Source: a virus
IMG/VR virus record: IMGVR_UViG_3300042453_003269
Span: 1 to 46,462 of that record
DNA: 46,462 bases
Strand: one strand, 5' to 3'
Shown: positions 1 through 12,400 of the stretch, one piece after another
Layout of the letters: each line of letters begins with the position of its first letter
How positions within the stretch are numbered: the stretch's first letter is position 1
Made by a program: the position numbers and the translations under genes
The notes under the pieces: model-generated
What the model saw: the letters and a program-made list of their open reading frames with translations, nothing else
Databases searched by the model: none
Told to the model about the DNA's origin: nothing

Positions 1-4
1 GAAA

Positions 5-115
5 ATGAGTAAAACACAAAGAACTGTCAGAGAAGGAAATCTCTGCAGACCGGATAAAAGATATAAAGGTATTCACACACAAGCAAAAGCAAATAAAGGT
101 AAAAAGTCTAAATAA
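5..115 (+). CDS. Small basic protein, 36 aa, unknown
   Basis: I do not recognise this protein. The frame opens at an ATG four bases into the window and runs to TAA without interruption. The 36 residues are rich in Lys and Arg with almost no acidic residues and one Cys, so the peptide is strongly basic and could bind nucleic acid; that is inference from composition only. The ribosome binding site lies outside the window, and the frame is open to the window edge, so this could instead be the C-terminus of a longer gene. It sits on the same strand as, and just ahead of, other small genes leading into the baseplate operon. Confidence 0.45.
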   Translation: MSKTQRTVREGNLCRPDKRYKGIHTQAKANKGKKSK

Positions 116-137
116 TTTAAGTTTTATCATAAAAAAT

Positions 138-299
138 ATGGAAGAATCAACAACCCCAAAAGTTGGGCCAAACCCATCAGATGCTCCTACAAATCCAGAC
201 CCAGAGGTTAATGTATTTGGGTATGATGTTGCTTCACAAGCAAGAGTAGGTTCAAACCCAAATAAACCAAATCCCAGTTCCCCATTGGCAGCAGGTTGA
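138..299 (+). CDS. Small Pro/Asn-rich protein, 53 aa, unknown
   Basis: This is a short open frame from ATG to TGA whose stop is separated from the next ATG by a single base, a spacing typical of coupled phage genes and the best argument that it is real. The peptide is rich in Pro, Asn, Ser and Gly, with repeated Asn-Pro pairs, a central segment around VNVFGYDVASQARVG, and few bulky hydrophobic residues. It looks largely unstructured. I do not recognise a family. A minor virion or scaffold-associated peptide is possible given the neighbours, but nothing in the sequence shows it. Confidence 0.5.
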   Translation: MEESTTPKVGPNPSDAPTNPDPEVNVFGYDVASQARVGSNPNKPNPSSPLAAG

Positions 300-300
300 T

Positions 301-768
301 ATGAACGAAAAGGAAGCATATATTCATGAATGGGCTAACGAAGTAGCCAGAGAAAGAGAAGAACTTGGTGGTTTTTCTGTTTGCCCATATGCTTCTAAGT
401 CAAATACTAAAATTATAGAATGTCCAATTGATGAGATTGTACCCGAACCAGGGTATGATGTCATCATTTTTATTGTAGATGACTTTTGGAGACTTGATGT
501 TGTTAAAAAATGGGTTGAACTTTATAATGAAAAGTTCCCCTACTATACATTTTTTGAAGATTGCGCCTCTCAACCAACGTTTATCAACGGAGTTCAGACA
601 AATAATAAGAAATTTAACTTGATTTTATGTCAATCTAAAGTAAAATTAAGTAAAATTCGTAAAAAATTATCAAAAACTGAGTATTATACGTATTGGAACG
701 AAGATTATTTGAAAAAAATACTGGGAGATGAGTACGAATCGGTAATGACAGATGAAATTTCGGGATAG
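301..768 (+). CDS. Conserved-looking hypothetical protein with CPYA motif, 155 aa
   Basis: The protein has an N-terminal helix-like stretch, then REELGGFSVCPYA at about residues 19-31, a hydrophobic beta strand (YDVIIFIVDDFW, about 52-63), a second Cys in FFEDCASQP and a Lys-rich C-terminal part. The CPYA segment faintly recalls the CPFA motif of the DUF1415 family, but the rest does not let me assign it. There is no signal peptide or membrane segment. The start follows the previous stop by one base, with AGG in the preceding bases as a weak ribosome binding site. It lies at the head of the baseplate cluster; its role is unknown. Confidence 0.75.
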   Translation: MNEKEAYIHEWANEVAREREELGGFSVCPYASKSNTKIIECPIDEIVPEPGYDVIIFIVDDFWRLDVVKKWVELYNEKFPYYTFFEDCASQPTFINGVQTNNKKFNLILCQSKVKLSKIRKKLSKTEYYTYWNEDYLKKILGDEYESVMTDEISG

Positions 769-783
769 CAACCCCGTAAAAAG

Positions 784-804
784 TTCTGATTTTACAAATC
801 AGGA
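784..804 (+). promoter_or_regulatory. Hairpin covering the ribosome binding site of the gene at 811
   Basis: Bases 784-792 pair with 796-804 across a three-base loop, giving a nine-pair stem with one G-U pair. The 3' arm contains the AGGA of the AGGAG ribosome binding site (801-805), which lies five bases before the ATG at 811. I see no late promoter inside this hairpin. The pairing is read directly from the sequence; an effect on translation is inferred. Confidence 0.5.
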
Positions 805-810
805 GCTAAA

Positions 811-1164
811 ATGTCAAATTTACCAGTGGATAGAGACGCAGAATATATGAAAAGTTCATGGGGAACTACGAAATTGGTTACAGATTATAATTCTTTGAAA
901 GAAATTGAGAAATTGGAAGTACCTCCTAAGACTATAGAGGGATCTCACTTTAGTCATGGTCATGGATTTTTTGCTGGTAGAGTATTAGACTCTAAAAAAT
1001 CTAATTTTTCGGAAGAAAATAAACAATTCTTTCAGGAAATTACGAATCATGAACACAATCATGATTTAAAAAAACAAACTGAATTACATGAGCAAATTCG
1101 TAATGATGATGATTACGATGATTGGTCGTATGGCACTGAGCCAACCTATGGTAAAAAGTGGTAA
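811..1164 (+). CDS. His/Asp-rich hypothetical protein, 117 aa
   Basis: This gene has a clear AGGAG ribosome binding site five bases upstream. The product is hydrophilic, with two His clusters (HFSHGHGFF at about residues 47-55 and NHEHNHD at about 79-85) and an acidic run DDDYDDW near the C-terminus. The clusters might bind a metal, but no known metal-binding fold is apparent. I do not recognise the family. It is the last gene before the late promoter of gp25, so it may belong to a different transcription unit from the baseplate genes. Confidence 0.7.
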   Translation: MSNLPVDRDAEYMKSSWGTTKLVTDYNSLKEIEKLEVPPKTIEGSHFSHGHGFFAGRVLDSKKSNFSEENKQFFQEITNHEHNHDLKKQTELHEQIRNDDDYDDWSYGTEPTYGKKW

Positions 1165-1181
1165 AATAGTCTTATACATAT

Positions 1182-1189
1182 AATAAATA
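1182..1189 (+). promoter_or_regulatory. Late promoter-like element before gp25
   Basis: AATAAATA differs at one position from the T4 late promoter TATAAATA used by the gp55 sigma factor with the gp45 clamp. In T4, transcription starts about six bases past the motif, which here would leave a leader of only about ten bases before the gp25 ATG at 1205. Confidence 0.55.
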
Positions 1190-1204
1190 CCCTTAGTTTG
1201 AGTA

Positions 1205-1603
1205 ATGGTCCTCATTTCTCGCAAGTTTAAAGATATCAGTCTCTCATTTGTGAGAAATCCTGTTACTAATGATATTTTGTCGTTAAATGATTCTGATTCT
1301 ATTAAAAAATCTGTAATAAATTTGGTAAAAACAAGAGTTGGTGAAAGATTTTTTAATAGTTTGATAGGTACACAAACAGAAGACTCTATATTTGAACTTC
1401 AAACACCAGAACTGGCGAGTTCTTTGGAACTAGAAATTAAAACTTTGTTAAAAAATTTTGAACCTAGGATTCAATTATCATCAGTTCTGGTTACTTATCC
1501 CGAGGATTCTAGTGAGTTGAACGTCAATATTTCATATAATATTGTTGGATTACCATTTCCAATTCAAACTATAGATTTCGTATTACAACCTAGTAGAGTC
1601 TAA
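1205..1603 (+). CDS. gp25: Baseplate wedge subunit gp25
   Basis: The protein is 132 residues, the same length as T4 gp25, and has the GPW/gp25 layout: an N-terminal strand region with FVRNPVTNDI, a helix with IKKSVINLVKTRVGERFFN (about residues 35-53) where the family carries its conserved L-x-T-x-x-G-E-R-x-F pattern, and a C-terminal beta sheet. Gp25 binds the gp6 dimer in the baseplate wedge core and is related to sheath-initiation proteins of contractile systems. The stop overlaps the ATG of gp6 (TAATG), which indicates translational coupling. There is no strong Shine-Dalgarno sequence, only GAG just before the start. A late promoter-like element lies 15 bases upstream. Confidence 0.95.
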   Translation: MVLISRKFKDISLSFVRNPVTNDILSLNDSDSIKKSVINLVKTRVGERFFNSLIGTQTEDSIFELQTPELASSLELEIKTLLKNFEPRIQLSSVLVTYPEDSSELNVNISYNIVGLPFPIQTIDFVLQPSRV

Positions 1604-3471
1604 TGGCATTCAATCAATTTACAAATTTAGACTTCGGGGATTTAAGAACTCAAATCAAAGATTATTTGCGTGCCAACAGTAATTTTACTGATTTTGATTT
1701 TGAGGGGTCTAATTTTTCTACTTTAATTGACGTATTAGCATATAATAGTTATTTGACCGCTTATAATACCAATATGGCGGTTAATGAAGCTTTTTTGGAT
1801 AGTGCATCACTCAGAGAAAATGTTGTTTCTCTTGCACGTAATATTGGATATGTGCCGAGGTCTAAAAGATCTTCAAAAGCAAAGGTGACTTTCAGTGTTG
1901 ACATGAGTCAAACCAATGCTAGAACAGTAAAAATATTTGCAGGACAAGTCGCTCTCGGTGCAGTAACGAATGGAAATTATATTTTTTCTATTCCTGAAGA
2001 TATTACAACTCCAGTAGATTCTAATGGAAAAGCTTTATTCAGTAATTTAGAAATATATGAAGGAGTGTACCTGACAAGCACTTTTATATTAAATTCTGAT
2101 CAAACAAATCAAAAATTTATTTTACCAAATGCAAATATTGATACATCAACAATAAGAGTTAAAGTTATTGATGAAGTTGAAGAAATTTATGTTGCTTATA
2201 ATAATATTTTAAATATAAATTCAAATTCTAGAATATTTTTAATACAAGAAATAGCTGATGAAAAATATGAAATTCTTTTCGGTGATAATATTTTAGGAAA
2301 AAGACCAAATAATGGAAGTAGAGTTGAAGTAAGTTATATTGTAACAAATGGATCTTCTGGAAATGGTGCTAGTAACTTTACTTTTTCGGGAAGATTGGTA
2401 GATAATAATTTATTTGATGTAACTTCTGGAATATCATTATTGGTAACAGAATCTCCATCTCAAAATGGTGATGAAATTGAAAGCATAGATTCCATAAAAT
2501 ATTTGGCACCAAGAATTTATGCTTCTCAATTTCGTGCAGTAACGTCTAATGACTATAAAGGATTAATTCCTTACATTTATTCAAATGTAGATTCTGTAAC
2601 TGCTTACGGAGGTGAAGAACTAGATCCTCCAGAATATGGAAAAGTTTTTATATCAATTAAGCCAAGAAACGGTACATTTTTATCAGAAATAACTAAACAA
2701 GATATTATAAGAAATTTAAAACAATATTCTATTGCTGGAATTAGACCGGAGATTATAGATCTTTCTTATCTTTATGTAGAAGTTGACAGTACAGTTTATT
2801 ATAATGTCAATTCCTCAACAAGACCGGAATTAGTTCGTACAAAAGTATTAAATACATTAACAACATATTCAAATTCTTCTGATGTAAATAATTTTGGAGG
2901 TAGATTCAAGTACAGTAAAGTTGTTTCTCTTATAGATGAATCTGATAAATCTATTACATCCAATATAACTAAAGTTAAGATGAGAAGAGATTTGACTCCT
3001 GCTTTAAATACTTTTGCTACTTATGAAATATGTTTTGGTAATAAAATTCATATTAAGAGAGATGGGTATTCAATTAAATCAACAGGATTTACTATTAATG
3101 GTATTTCAGATGTAATTTATATGGCAGATATTCAAGTTTCCGAAAATACTGGAAAGATATTTTTCTTTAAACTTGAAAATAATGTTCCAGTAATTATAAA
3201 AAATACTGCAGGATCTGTTGATTACGCAAGAGGCGAAATTCTTCTTGATGTGGTAAATATTACATCATCTTCCTTATCCAATGGTTTTATTGAAATTCAA
3301 GCAATACCAGAATCTAATGATGTTATAGGATTGAAAGATTTATATTTACAAGTTGATATTAAAAATTCTGTGGTAAATATGATTGAAGATACTATTAGTT
3401 CTGGTGAGAATATTTCCGCTACACAATATGTTGCAACATCAAGTTATTTAAACGGTAAGTACGTAAGATAA
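1603..3471 (+). CDS. gp6: Baseplate wedge subunit gp6
   Basis: This 622-residue protein is close to T4 gp6 (660 aa). The N-terminus, with LRTQIKDYLRANSNFTDFDF, then LAYNSYLTAYNTNMAVNEAF and the SLRENVVSLARNIGYVPRS segment (about residues 14-88), is the baseplate J-like signature of gp6. The middle is beta-rich, and AVTSNDYKGL at about residue 313 belongs to the conserved J-like core. Gp6 forms the dimers that close the ring at the heart of the baseplate together with gp25 and gp53. It starts inside the gp25 stop codon, and the gp7-like gene begins two bases after its own stop. Confidence 0.93.
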   Translation: MAFNQFTNLDFGDLRTQIKDYLRANSNFTDFDFEGSNFSTLIDVLAYNSYLTAYNTNMAVNEAFLDSASLRENVVSLARNIGYVPRSKRSSKAKVTFSVDMSQTNARTVKIFAGQVALGAVTNGNYIFSIPEDITTPVDSNGKALFSNLEIYEGVYLTSTFILNSDQTNQKFILPNANIDTSTIRVKVIDEVEEIYVAYNNILNINSNSRIFLIQEIADEKYEILFGDNILGKRPNNGSRVEVSYIVTNGSSGNGASNFTFSGRLVDNNLFDVTSGISLLVTESPSQNGDEIESIDSIKYLAPRIYASQFRAVTSNDYKGLIPYIYSNVDSVTAYGGEELDPPEYGKVFISIKPRNGTFLSEITKQDIIRNLKQYSIAGIRPEIIDLSYLYVEVDSTVYYNVNSSTRPELVRTKVLNTLTTYSNSSDVNNFGGRFKYSKVVSLIDESDKSITSNITKVKMRRDLTPALNTFATYEICFGNKIHIKRDGYSIKSTGFTINGISDVIYMADIQVSENTGKIFFFKLENNVPVIIKNTAGSVDYARGEILLDVVNITSSSLSNGFIEIQAIPESNDVIGLKDLYLQVDIKNSVVNMIEDTISSGENISATQYVATSSYLNGKYVR

Positions 3472-3472
3472 G

Positions 3473-6400
3473 ATGACAGAAATCAAAAGAGTTAAAATTG
3501 ATTCTCTATTAGAATCTCAAATTCCAGAATTTTTATCTCAGGAAGCTCCACTTTTTGTGGAATTTTTGAGACAATATTATAAATCTTTAGAGAATCAATC
3601 TGGTGCTATTGATTTAGCGGTTAATCTTAAAAAATATAAAAATATAGAAAAATTTAATTCTATTGATTTAAAAAAATCAACAACTTTAACATCGGATATT
3701 CTTGCATTTGATGATGTTATACCAGTAGAATCTACTCTTGGTTGGCCGGATTCTTATGGACTTTTAAAAATTAACAATGAAATTATTACATATATTTCCA
3801 AAAGTGATAATACATTTAATGGATGTATAAGAGGATTCAGTGGTATTGATAGAATTGAATCTTTAGAAAAAACTGAATTTTTAAATTTTTCAGAAACTGA
3901 AACTTCAGAACATGAGAGTGGAAGTATAGTTTTAAATTTAAGTAATTTATTTTTAACTAATTTCTTTGAAAAATTTAAAACCGAGTTTTTCCCTGGATTT
4001 GAAAATAGAGATTTTTCGGAAGGTCTTTCTATTGAAAATATATTAACAAGTGCTAAAGATTTTTATATTTCCAAAGGTACAGATTCCTCATATAAATTAC
4101 TATTTAAAATTTTATATGGTACTGATATCGAAATTATAAAACCACAAGATTATACTTTAGTTCCATCTTCAAACTCATTTTTTTCTACCAAAAATATCTT
4201 AGTAGAAAAAATTTCAGGAGGAGATCCAATAAGTATTAGGGGTAATTTCTTATATCAAGATGTTGCTGGGGTCGGTACTGTAAGTGCATCTATTTTTAAT
4301 GTAGAATATAGACGTATTAACAATAAAACTTTCTATGAAATTTCATTAGATTCCACATCCTTAAGTGGAAATTTTGAAGTTTCGGGAAAAACCAAAATAA
4401 TGGAAGATGTTAATGTTGGATCAACTAACATTTTAGTTGATTCAACTATAGGATTTTCAAAAAATGGTAAAATTTTAGTAAAACCAGAAAATTCAGATTT
4501 CATTGAATTGACTTATGGAGATAAGACCACAAATCAGTTTTTAGATGTTAGTGGAATAACTAAAGAACTTAAGTATGGATTAGATATTGTTGAAAATAAA
4601 TTTGCTTTTAGTTACGTTGGCCTTGGAAATACAACACCGGTAAATTTTAGAATTATTAATGTTATCGATAATGTTGATTTTTCATCTACATCCAACATGA
4701 GAGTTGCTGATAGAGTTAAACTATCTGGATTTGGAAAGAATTTGATAAATTCAGTTCAATTTAATAGTTGGATTTATAATTTACCAACAACACATAATAT
4801 TCAATTAACTTCTCAAGTAGACACGAATAAATTTAGAATTATTCTGTATGATTTTGTTCCTTTTTATCAAAATGAAGTTGTAGAATTAATTGATGAAAAT
4901 GATAATGAAGTTGAAGTAAAAATAATAACTGTAGAATTCGATACTGGAGATAAACTAAGAAGATTTTCAAATAGAATTTTGATTCAAAATTTAGATGTAA
5001 ATTTTGATATTAATAAATCAAAATATTTAAGAAAAAAAATATATAAAACCAATCATTATTCAAATTATTTTCCTGAAGCCAATATAATTCCAACAGGAGT
5101 TCAAAATACATATATTGATAATACTGGTTCAAATTTTTATGTAACATCTACCGGTACTCCTAATTATCCAATTTTTGTTACCGATAATAAAAAAAATGTA
5201 ATTACTCAGGGAACAGGAATTACCACAACTTTTTATTCCCAATCACATAATTATATTTCTGGGGATGTTATTTACTATAATGCGTTGTATCCAAATTCTG
5301 GTATTTCTACTGGTTATTATTATGTTACTAAAGTTGATTCTAACAATTTCAAACTTTCTTATAGTAAATCTGATATTTTTTCTAAAAAGTATATAAGTGT
5401 AAAATCTGGTATAACTTCAGATATATCAGTAAAATCTGGATTCGAAAATAAGACTTTAAAAAATCAAAAAATTGTTAAAAAGTTTCCACTATCAGCTAAT
5501 TCCAGGTTATTTGATGATCCAAATAAAAGAACAATTAATGATAGATCTATAGGTTTATTAGTTAATGGCGTAGAATTACTATCACCTACATTATTTGATG
5601 AAAACATTTATTATGGTTCATTGCAATCAATAGAGGTAATTAATAATGGCGAAGATTATGATGTTGTAACTCCACCTCCCATAGAAATATTAGATGATAA
5701 TGGTAGATTAGCCAAAGCACATCCTAATTTGTCAGGAAGTATAAAAAGAATAAAAATTATTTCTCCAGGAGTTGGCTATCAAAGTAAACCAAAAATTACA
5801 ATCAGTGGAGGTAATGGAAGGGGTTGTTCTTTAGAATCCAATTTAGTTAAATCCAGAATTGAATCTGGTTTTAAAGCGGATAGTGATGTAAGTATCTTAA
5901 ATAATACCATCACATTTTTAAATAGAGTTCTTTTTGAGGATGGTGAAGAAATAATTTATAATTCTAATACAAATTCGGCTGTTCCAGGATTTGTAGATGG
6001 CGCACATTATTATGTGGGAATAGTAACAGGAAATGTAATTAAATTATATACTAATACCAACGACTCAATAAACAAACAAAATGAAATTAATATTTCCGGA
6101 ATTGGTTCTGGAATTCATTACTTAAGTTCTTTAAAGAATAAAAATACAATTACCGAAGTTTATGTAAAAGATTCTGGTCAAGGATATTCTAATAGAAAAA
6201 TTAAAGTTCCATCAATATTGTCTGCAAATAATAAAACTATTGGAATTAATACTTTTGATTCTTATTTCTTTGCTAAAAATCATGGATTTTTAGATGGAGA
6301 TTTAGTTGAATATTCTAGTACTAATACTCCCATATCTGGACTATCTACTGCAATCTATTATTATGTAAATGTTATTGATTCCAATAAATTTAGACTAGCT

Positions 6401-9400
6401 TCCGCTGGAATTGGGACTACATTGAGTAATTTGAATTTTATTGAAAAAAAATATGTAAAATTTAATAATTTAGGGTTAGGTACGCATATAGTAGGATATC
6501 CACCAATTAAGATCGAAATAGAAAGTACTTCTGCAATTGGATCCACAACAATAATTGAACCAATTTTAGAACCTATTGTTCTTGGAACAATTACAGATGT
6601 TTACCTCGAAGATGGTGGAGTTTCATATGGATGTACTGATATTATTAATTTTCATAAGAGACCAAATGTTGGTGTTTCTAGTATAAAATCTCAAGCTATA
6701 CTAAAACCCATTGTCATCAATGGTACTATTGTTGATGTTAAAATTATTAATAAGGGTAGAGGATATAGGAAAGATTCTGATATTGTAATTTTAGGATCGG
6801 GTTCTTTTGCTGAAATAGATCCAATTGTAGATTCTGAGGGAAGATTATCATCTGTCAATATTTTAAATGGTGGTATTGGATATGGATCTTCTGATACTCA
6901 ACTCATTCTTGCAAACAGGGGTATTAATGCAAAGTTTTTGGGTAATGTAACTGAGTGGAAAATAAATCAAGTTGTAAAATTAAAAAATGAAATTCTTCCA
7001 GAAGATGATGGATTCATTTACCCAAACAAAAATGTAGATCTTGGATTGCAGTATATAAATTTTTATATACCCAAAAAATTAAGATATTCTCTTTCTGATA
7101 ATTTTACCGAAACTAATAAAGAAATTACCGGTAAATTATCACATTCCCCCATTTTGGGATATGCTTATGATGGTAATCCAATATATGGTCCATATGGATT
7201 TGATTCAACTCTTGGTGGACCTGTAAGACAAATAAAATCAAGTTATGTATTAGATTTAGTCACAGATAGCCAATTAAGGCCACAATCCTTTGAACCAGGT
7301 TATTTTATAAATGATTACACTTACAACTCATCAAATGATTTAGATGAAAATAATGGAAGATTTTGCGTAACTCCGCAATATCCTAATGGAACATATGCCT
7401 ATTTTTATTCAGTAAGTATAGATGCAACTAATATTGCTACTCCCGTTTATCCTTATATAATTGGAACAAGATTTTATGATCTCCCTATTGAAGATAATTT
7501 TATTCCAAAATTTAATCAAGATTTCGATCTTTTTGATACTACTTTGAGTAGAAATGTTGCACCTTATTATTTGGAAAATACAAATTCTTTTTATGAACTT
7601 ATTGATAAAGTTTCTGATGAATATAAACAAGAATTTAGAGTTTCTGAAATTGAATCTTCCAGTATTGAGGGAGTTTCTATATTTTCTCCAGGAAATGGTT
7701 ATAAAGTAAATGATTTTATAATTTTAGATAATGATGATACTTCGGGCACTGGTGCCAATATTGTAGTTTCTGAGGTAAAGGGGAAGGATGTTTCCGAATT
7801 TTCTATTACTTCACAAAAAATTGAAAATATATCCTTTATAATAAGAGGAACAAAAGTCACTGGAATTTGCGATTCCCCACATGAGTTAGTAAATGATGAA
7901 ATTGTTTTAATTTCTGGCATATCTACTATTACATCTTCATCATTAGAAGGACTTAAAAAAATACAAGTCACAGATAAGACTGTAGAACTTTTGGGTAGTA
8001 TTGATATATTAGCTAATACTGGAATATCTACATTTATATCAGTAAAAGATGTGAGTGGGTTTAGGGATAATGATTTTATTGGAATAGGTACTGAAAAATT
8101 GTTAATAACAAAAGTATCGTCTCAAAAATCTGGATTTTATGTAAATAGAATCGAAAATACTGGTGTTCATACAGTAGGAATAGAAAGTGTTAAATTATTG
8201 CCAAAAATATTTGAATTTGAAATAGATGCTCCATTAAATGATTTTACTTTAGAAAATGTTGTAACATTTTTTGATCCAAAAGAAACTGTTGGAACTGGTA
8301 CAGCTGGAGTAATTAGAAGTATTGTTGGCTTAGGAACTTCATCTATAGAATCCAGATTTATTCCACCAAAAAGCATTTATTTGCCTGGCCACAAATTTTT
8401 TACTGGTCAAGAACTGATTTATAATCCCGGTGTTGCCTCTACATCTTTGTATGTAAATAATGTTGGTTCTGGGTTATCTTTTAAATTAGAGCAAGATCAA
8501 AAAGTTTATGCCGTAAATCTTGGTAAAAATTATCTCGGATTATCAACACTAGGATTTACAACTTCTTCTGGAATTGGAACGAATTTAAACTCCTTAGAAT
8601 TTTGGGATTTAACAGAAGCTTTTGGTGTAATAGGGTACGCTCATTCGTTGAAAACTATAAATCCACAGATAACTGGAACATTAAAGCAATCATTAGGAAT
8701 TGTTACAACTACACATAACCACGAATTACAATCTGGAGATAATATAGAATTTAATATAACCAGTACTTCCACCAATGAGGTTAAAGTAAAATATGATATT
8801 ATCAACAGAAAAGTACTAACGAATGAGATATTATTTTCTAATTCTAATGTTTTGGATGGAACGGATAGTACGATTAATCTCAGTTCTTCAAATATCAAAA
8901 TAAAAACAGGTGATAAAGTAGTTTATTTTGCTTCTACTCCGATAGGTGGTTTGGTGAATGGTGGAATCTATTATGTTTTAAAAGAAAATGATGATAAAAT
9001 AAAATTATGTGATTCGCAAACTGACGTTAAAAAATCAAATAATATTATATTTTCTTCAACTGGATCATCATCTCAACAATTATATTTTGTAAATCCTCCA
9101 TTAGAATTTTTTAAAGGTGGTCAAATAAAATTTGATTTATCTGATTCAAGTCTTCTGGATATGGATTTATATTTTTATTCAGACTCTCAGTGTTCAAGAA
9201 GACTTGATATTATTGGATCCGTGGACGATACTTTTGCTATTTTTAGAAGCGGAACTCCGGGAAACAACCAATCTTATGTTTCTTTAGATACTTCCAATAA
9301 ACATTTTCCCTCAGTTTTTTATTATAATTTAATTTCCAAGAGTTCTATTGAAGAGTCTAAGCAACAAATAAGTTTTGATACTAGTGTTTTAGGTAACAAT

Positions 9401-12400
9401 AAAGTAAAAATTGTTACTCATTCATTGAATTCCAAATTTATCATAAATGTTGTAGATAATAAAAAAATATCATTTAATATTAATAAAGAGTTAAATTATT
9501 TTGAACTTTTAAGTTTAACTTCCAGTAGTTATACATATACTACAAACTCTTTATCAGCTTCTGGACCTATTCATGATTTAAGAATAAATTTTGGTGGTAG
9601 AGGATATAAAAAACTACCTTACATTAGAAGTATTAATACTTCTAACGGTAGTGATGCTGTTATCCAATTAATATCACCAAAAGTTGGAAGAGTTGCTTCC
9701 TATGAGAGAATTAAAGATGGCTTTGATTATCCTACAGATCCAACTTTATCACCAAGACTTAGTATTCCTACTGTATGTGGAATAAAAGATATTAGAACTA
9801 TTGAAAAAATTAATATTACATCTGGTGGAAGAGGATATAATAATCCTCCAGAATTACTAGTAAAAGATGATACTAATATAAAACTTTTAGGTTACTTAAA
9901 TAATGGATCGGTTTCTAAAGTTGATATATTACAAAACTCAACATCTCTTTCAGAGCCTTTAGAGATTATTTCTATCAGAAACTCAAACGGATATGAGATT
10001 GATAATATTACTTATCTTTCTTCTTTAGTAACATTAGAATTAAGTAATACACCGGGTTCAACTCCACTTATTTCTGTTGGATATGGATCTACAGAAATTT
10101 TATTTCCTTTTTCTATAGGAGATGAAATTTTTATTGAAAATTGCAGATTGACATCTGATACCCAACAAAATGCTAATTTCAATTCTTCCTCATATAATTA
10201 TTCTTTTTTCCCAGTAGTTGGAGTAAATACATCAAATAATACTATAACATATGATATGACTGGAATATCCACTGGATCTTTCGGTACATATAGTGATGAA
10301 CTTAATTTGGGCATGGTAATTAATAAAAAAGATATGCCCGTCTTAGTAATGATATTGAATGATGATACTAGTTACAAGTCTACAGAAAGAGTTGTATCTA
10401 AGACTTTTAGTGCTAATGTGATGGAAAATGGGTGGGATAATAAATTAAACCAACTTAGATTAAATGATTGTTTCGGAGCATTAAATATTGGAGATAAACT
10501 TTATGGAGAAAATTCAAAACTTGAAGGAATAGTTGAATATTTTAATACATTTGATTTAAATTCTACTTTGGGTCCTTTCCGTGATAAAGTAGCCGCTATT
10601 GATAATGCTGTCGGCATATTAAATGATTATCAACAAAGGATCTCAGATAATTTTTATTATCAAAAATTTGCTTATTCAATAAAAAGTGATATACCATATA
10701 GTAAATGGAGAGAATCTGTACGATCAACAGTACATCCTTCTGGATTTAAGGAATTTTCTGATCTTATAATTTACACTGAACCTACAGTTGTGGGATCTTC
10801 AAATTCCACTAATATGAGACCAAAAATTTTGCAAACAGATTCTTCTCTGAGTGTAAATATAGACAATGAAGTTTCTGTGTATGATAGATCAAATTTTGTT
10901 AGAGTTTATGAAGATACGACTTTAGAAGATGGTTCTGTGGAGTCTGTTTATTTTAATGATGGTATCAATTTAAGGCCATTTATTCTCAATAAAACAAATA
11001 AAGTTCTTAGGATAGATGATATATCCAATCAATTTGATGGATCTTCGTTACAAGAAATTGATGGCAGATATGCAGATGCTTCCGATTTATTACAATCAAA
11101 TAGAGATTTTATCATGGAGGAAGTCGTTGGATTTATTACAGCCACTTATCCAGGAATAACAACTAATATTGATTGGGACAGGGACATTTGTAAGAGAGAT
11201 GTAGGTTATATTGTTGATGCGGTTTCACATGATGTTAAGTATAAATCAAATAATAAATCAATTGAAGCCGGATTAGCCTATTGGAGTGGTGTGGGTACAA
11301 GTTATGTAAGTGGTGAAACTTTAGAAACAATATCTGGATTTAATTATATTGTTGAATTATCAAAATACATTATTAATAATGTCGGTGTAAAAACTTCATA
11401 TCAACTTGGATCCACAATTGGAATATCTTCGGTTGTTTACAACAACGTTACCGGCATAGCTACAGTTGTTACTAGTACTACTCATGGACTTTCAACCACA
11501 ACAAAAGATTATGTACTTTTAAAAAATTTAGTATTTTCTTGTGATTCTGGCGGAGGAATAAATACTGCAATTTTTCCAAATTTAGGTAATGGTCCAGATG
11601 GTAATGGGCCACTTTCACCAAAAGGATTTGTCTATGAAGTTGAAATTATTGATGCAACTAGATTTAGGATAAATCCAGGGCCTTCAACTATAACACATAA
11701 TTATGTAAATGGAGGTACTATTCAAAAAGCCTTTATTTCTACTACACAATATACTGATCCTAGAATTTTATTTGATGAAACTTGTAGTCCTACTTACAGT
11801 GAAAACTGTTGTGCAGATGTTTGGACCTCTATAGGAAATTATGTTGGAATAATAACTTCTATAATAGGAATTGGGACAACATCGGCACCAAGTTCTATTG
11901 TATATCCTTCTTTGACCAGAGGTGGCCAAATAGTTGGATTAACTACATTTAAATTAAAAAATAAGGGAACTTCACTTTTCAGTCATAGTATAAATTCTTC
12001 AAATTCTGAACAAAATTATATAACTTTATCAGAAGATTTATTTATAATTCCCAATCATAATTTCCAAACTGGACATGAATTAATATATGAAACCACTGGA
12101 ACTCCCATTGGAATTGCTACAACATCTTACGTTGTTGGTATTACTTCTGTATTAATGAAGATTGATAATACAAGTTTAAATGGTACTGCTATATTGGAAC
12201 AGGGGTATCCAGTTGCAATACAAACATCAATAACCGGAGTATCTACAGTCCTTGTTCCCGCTGGACCAAGCTTTAGAGAATATTTACAAGTTATTGGATT
12301 AGCTACTAATGGAATAGGGACAGATGCTAAATTTAATGCCTTTATTTCATATAGTATTTCCACTGGTCAACCAATTTCAACTTCATTAGTTTTGGTCTCT

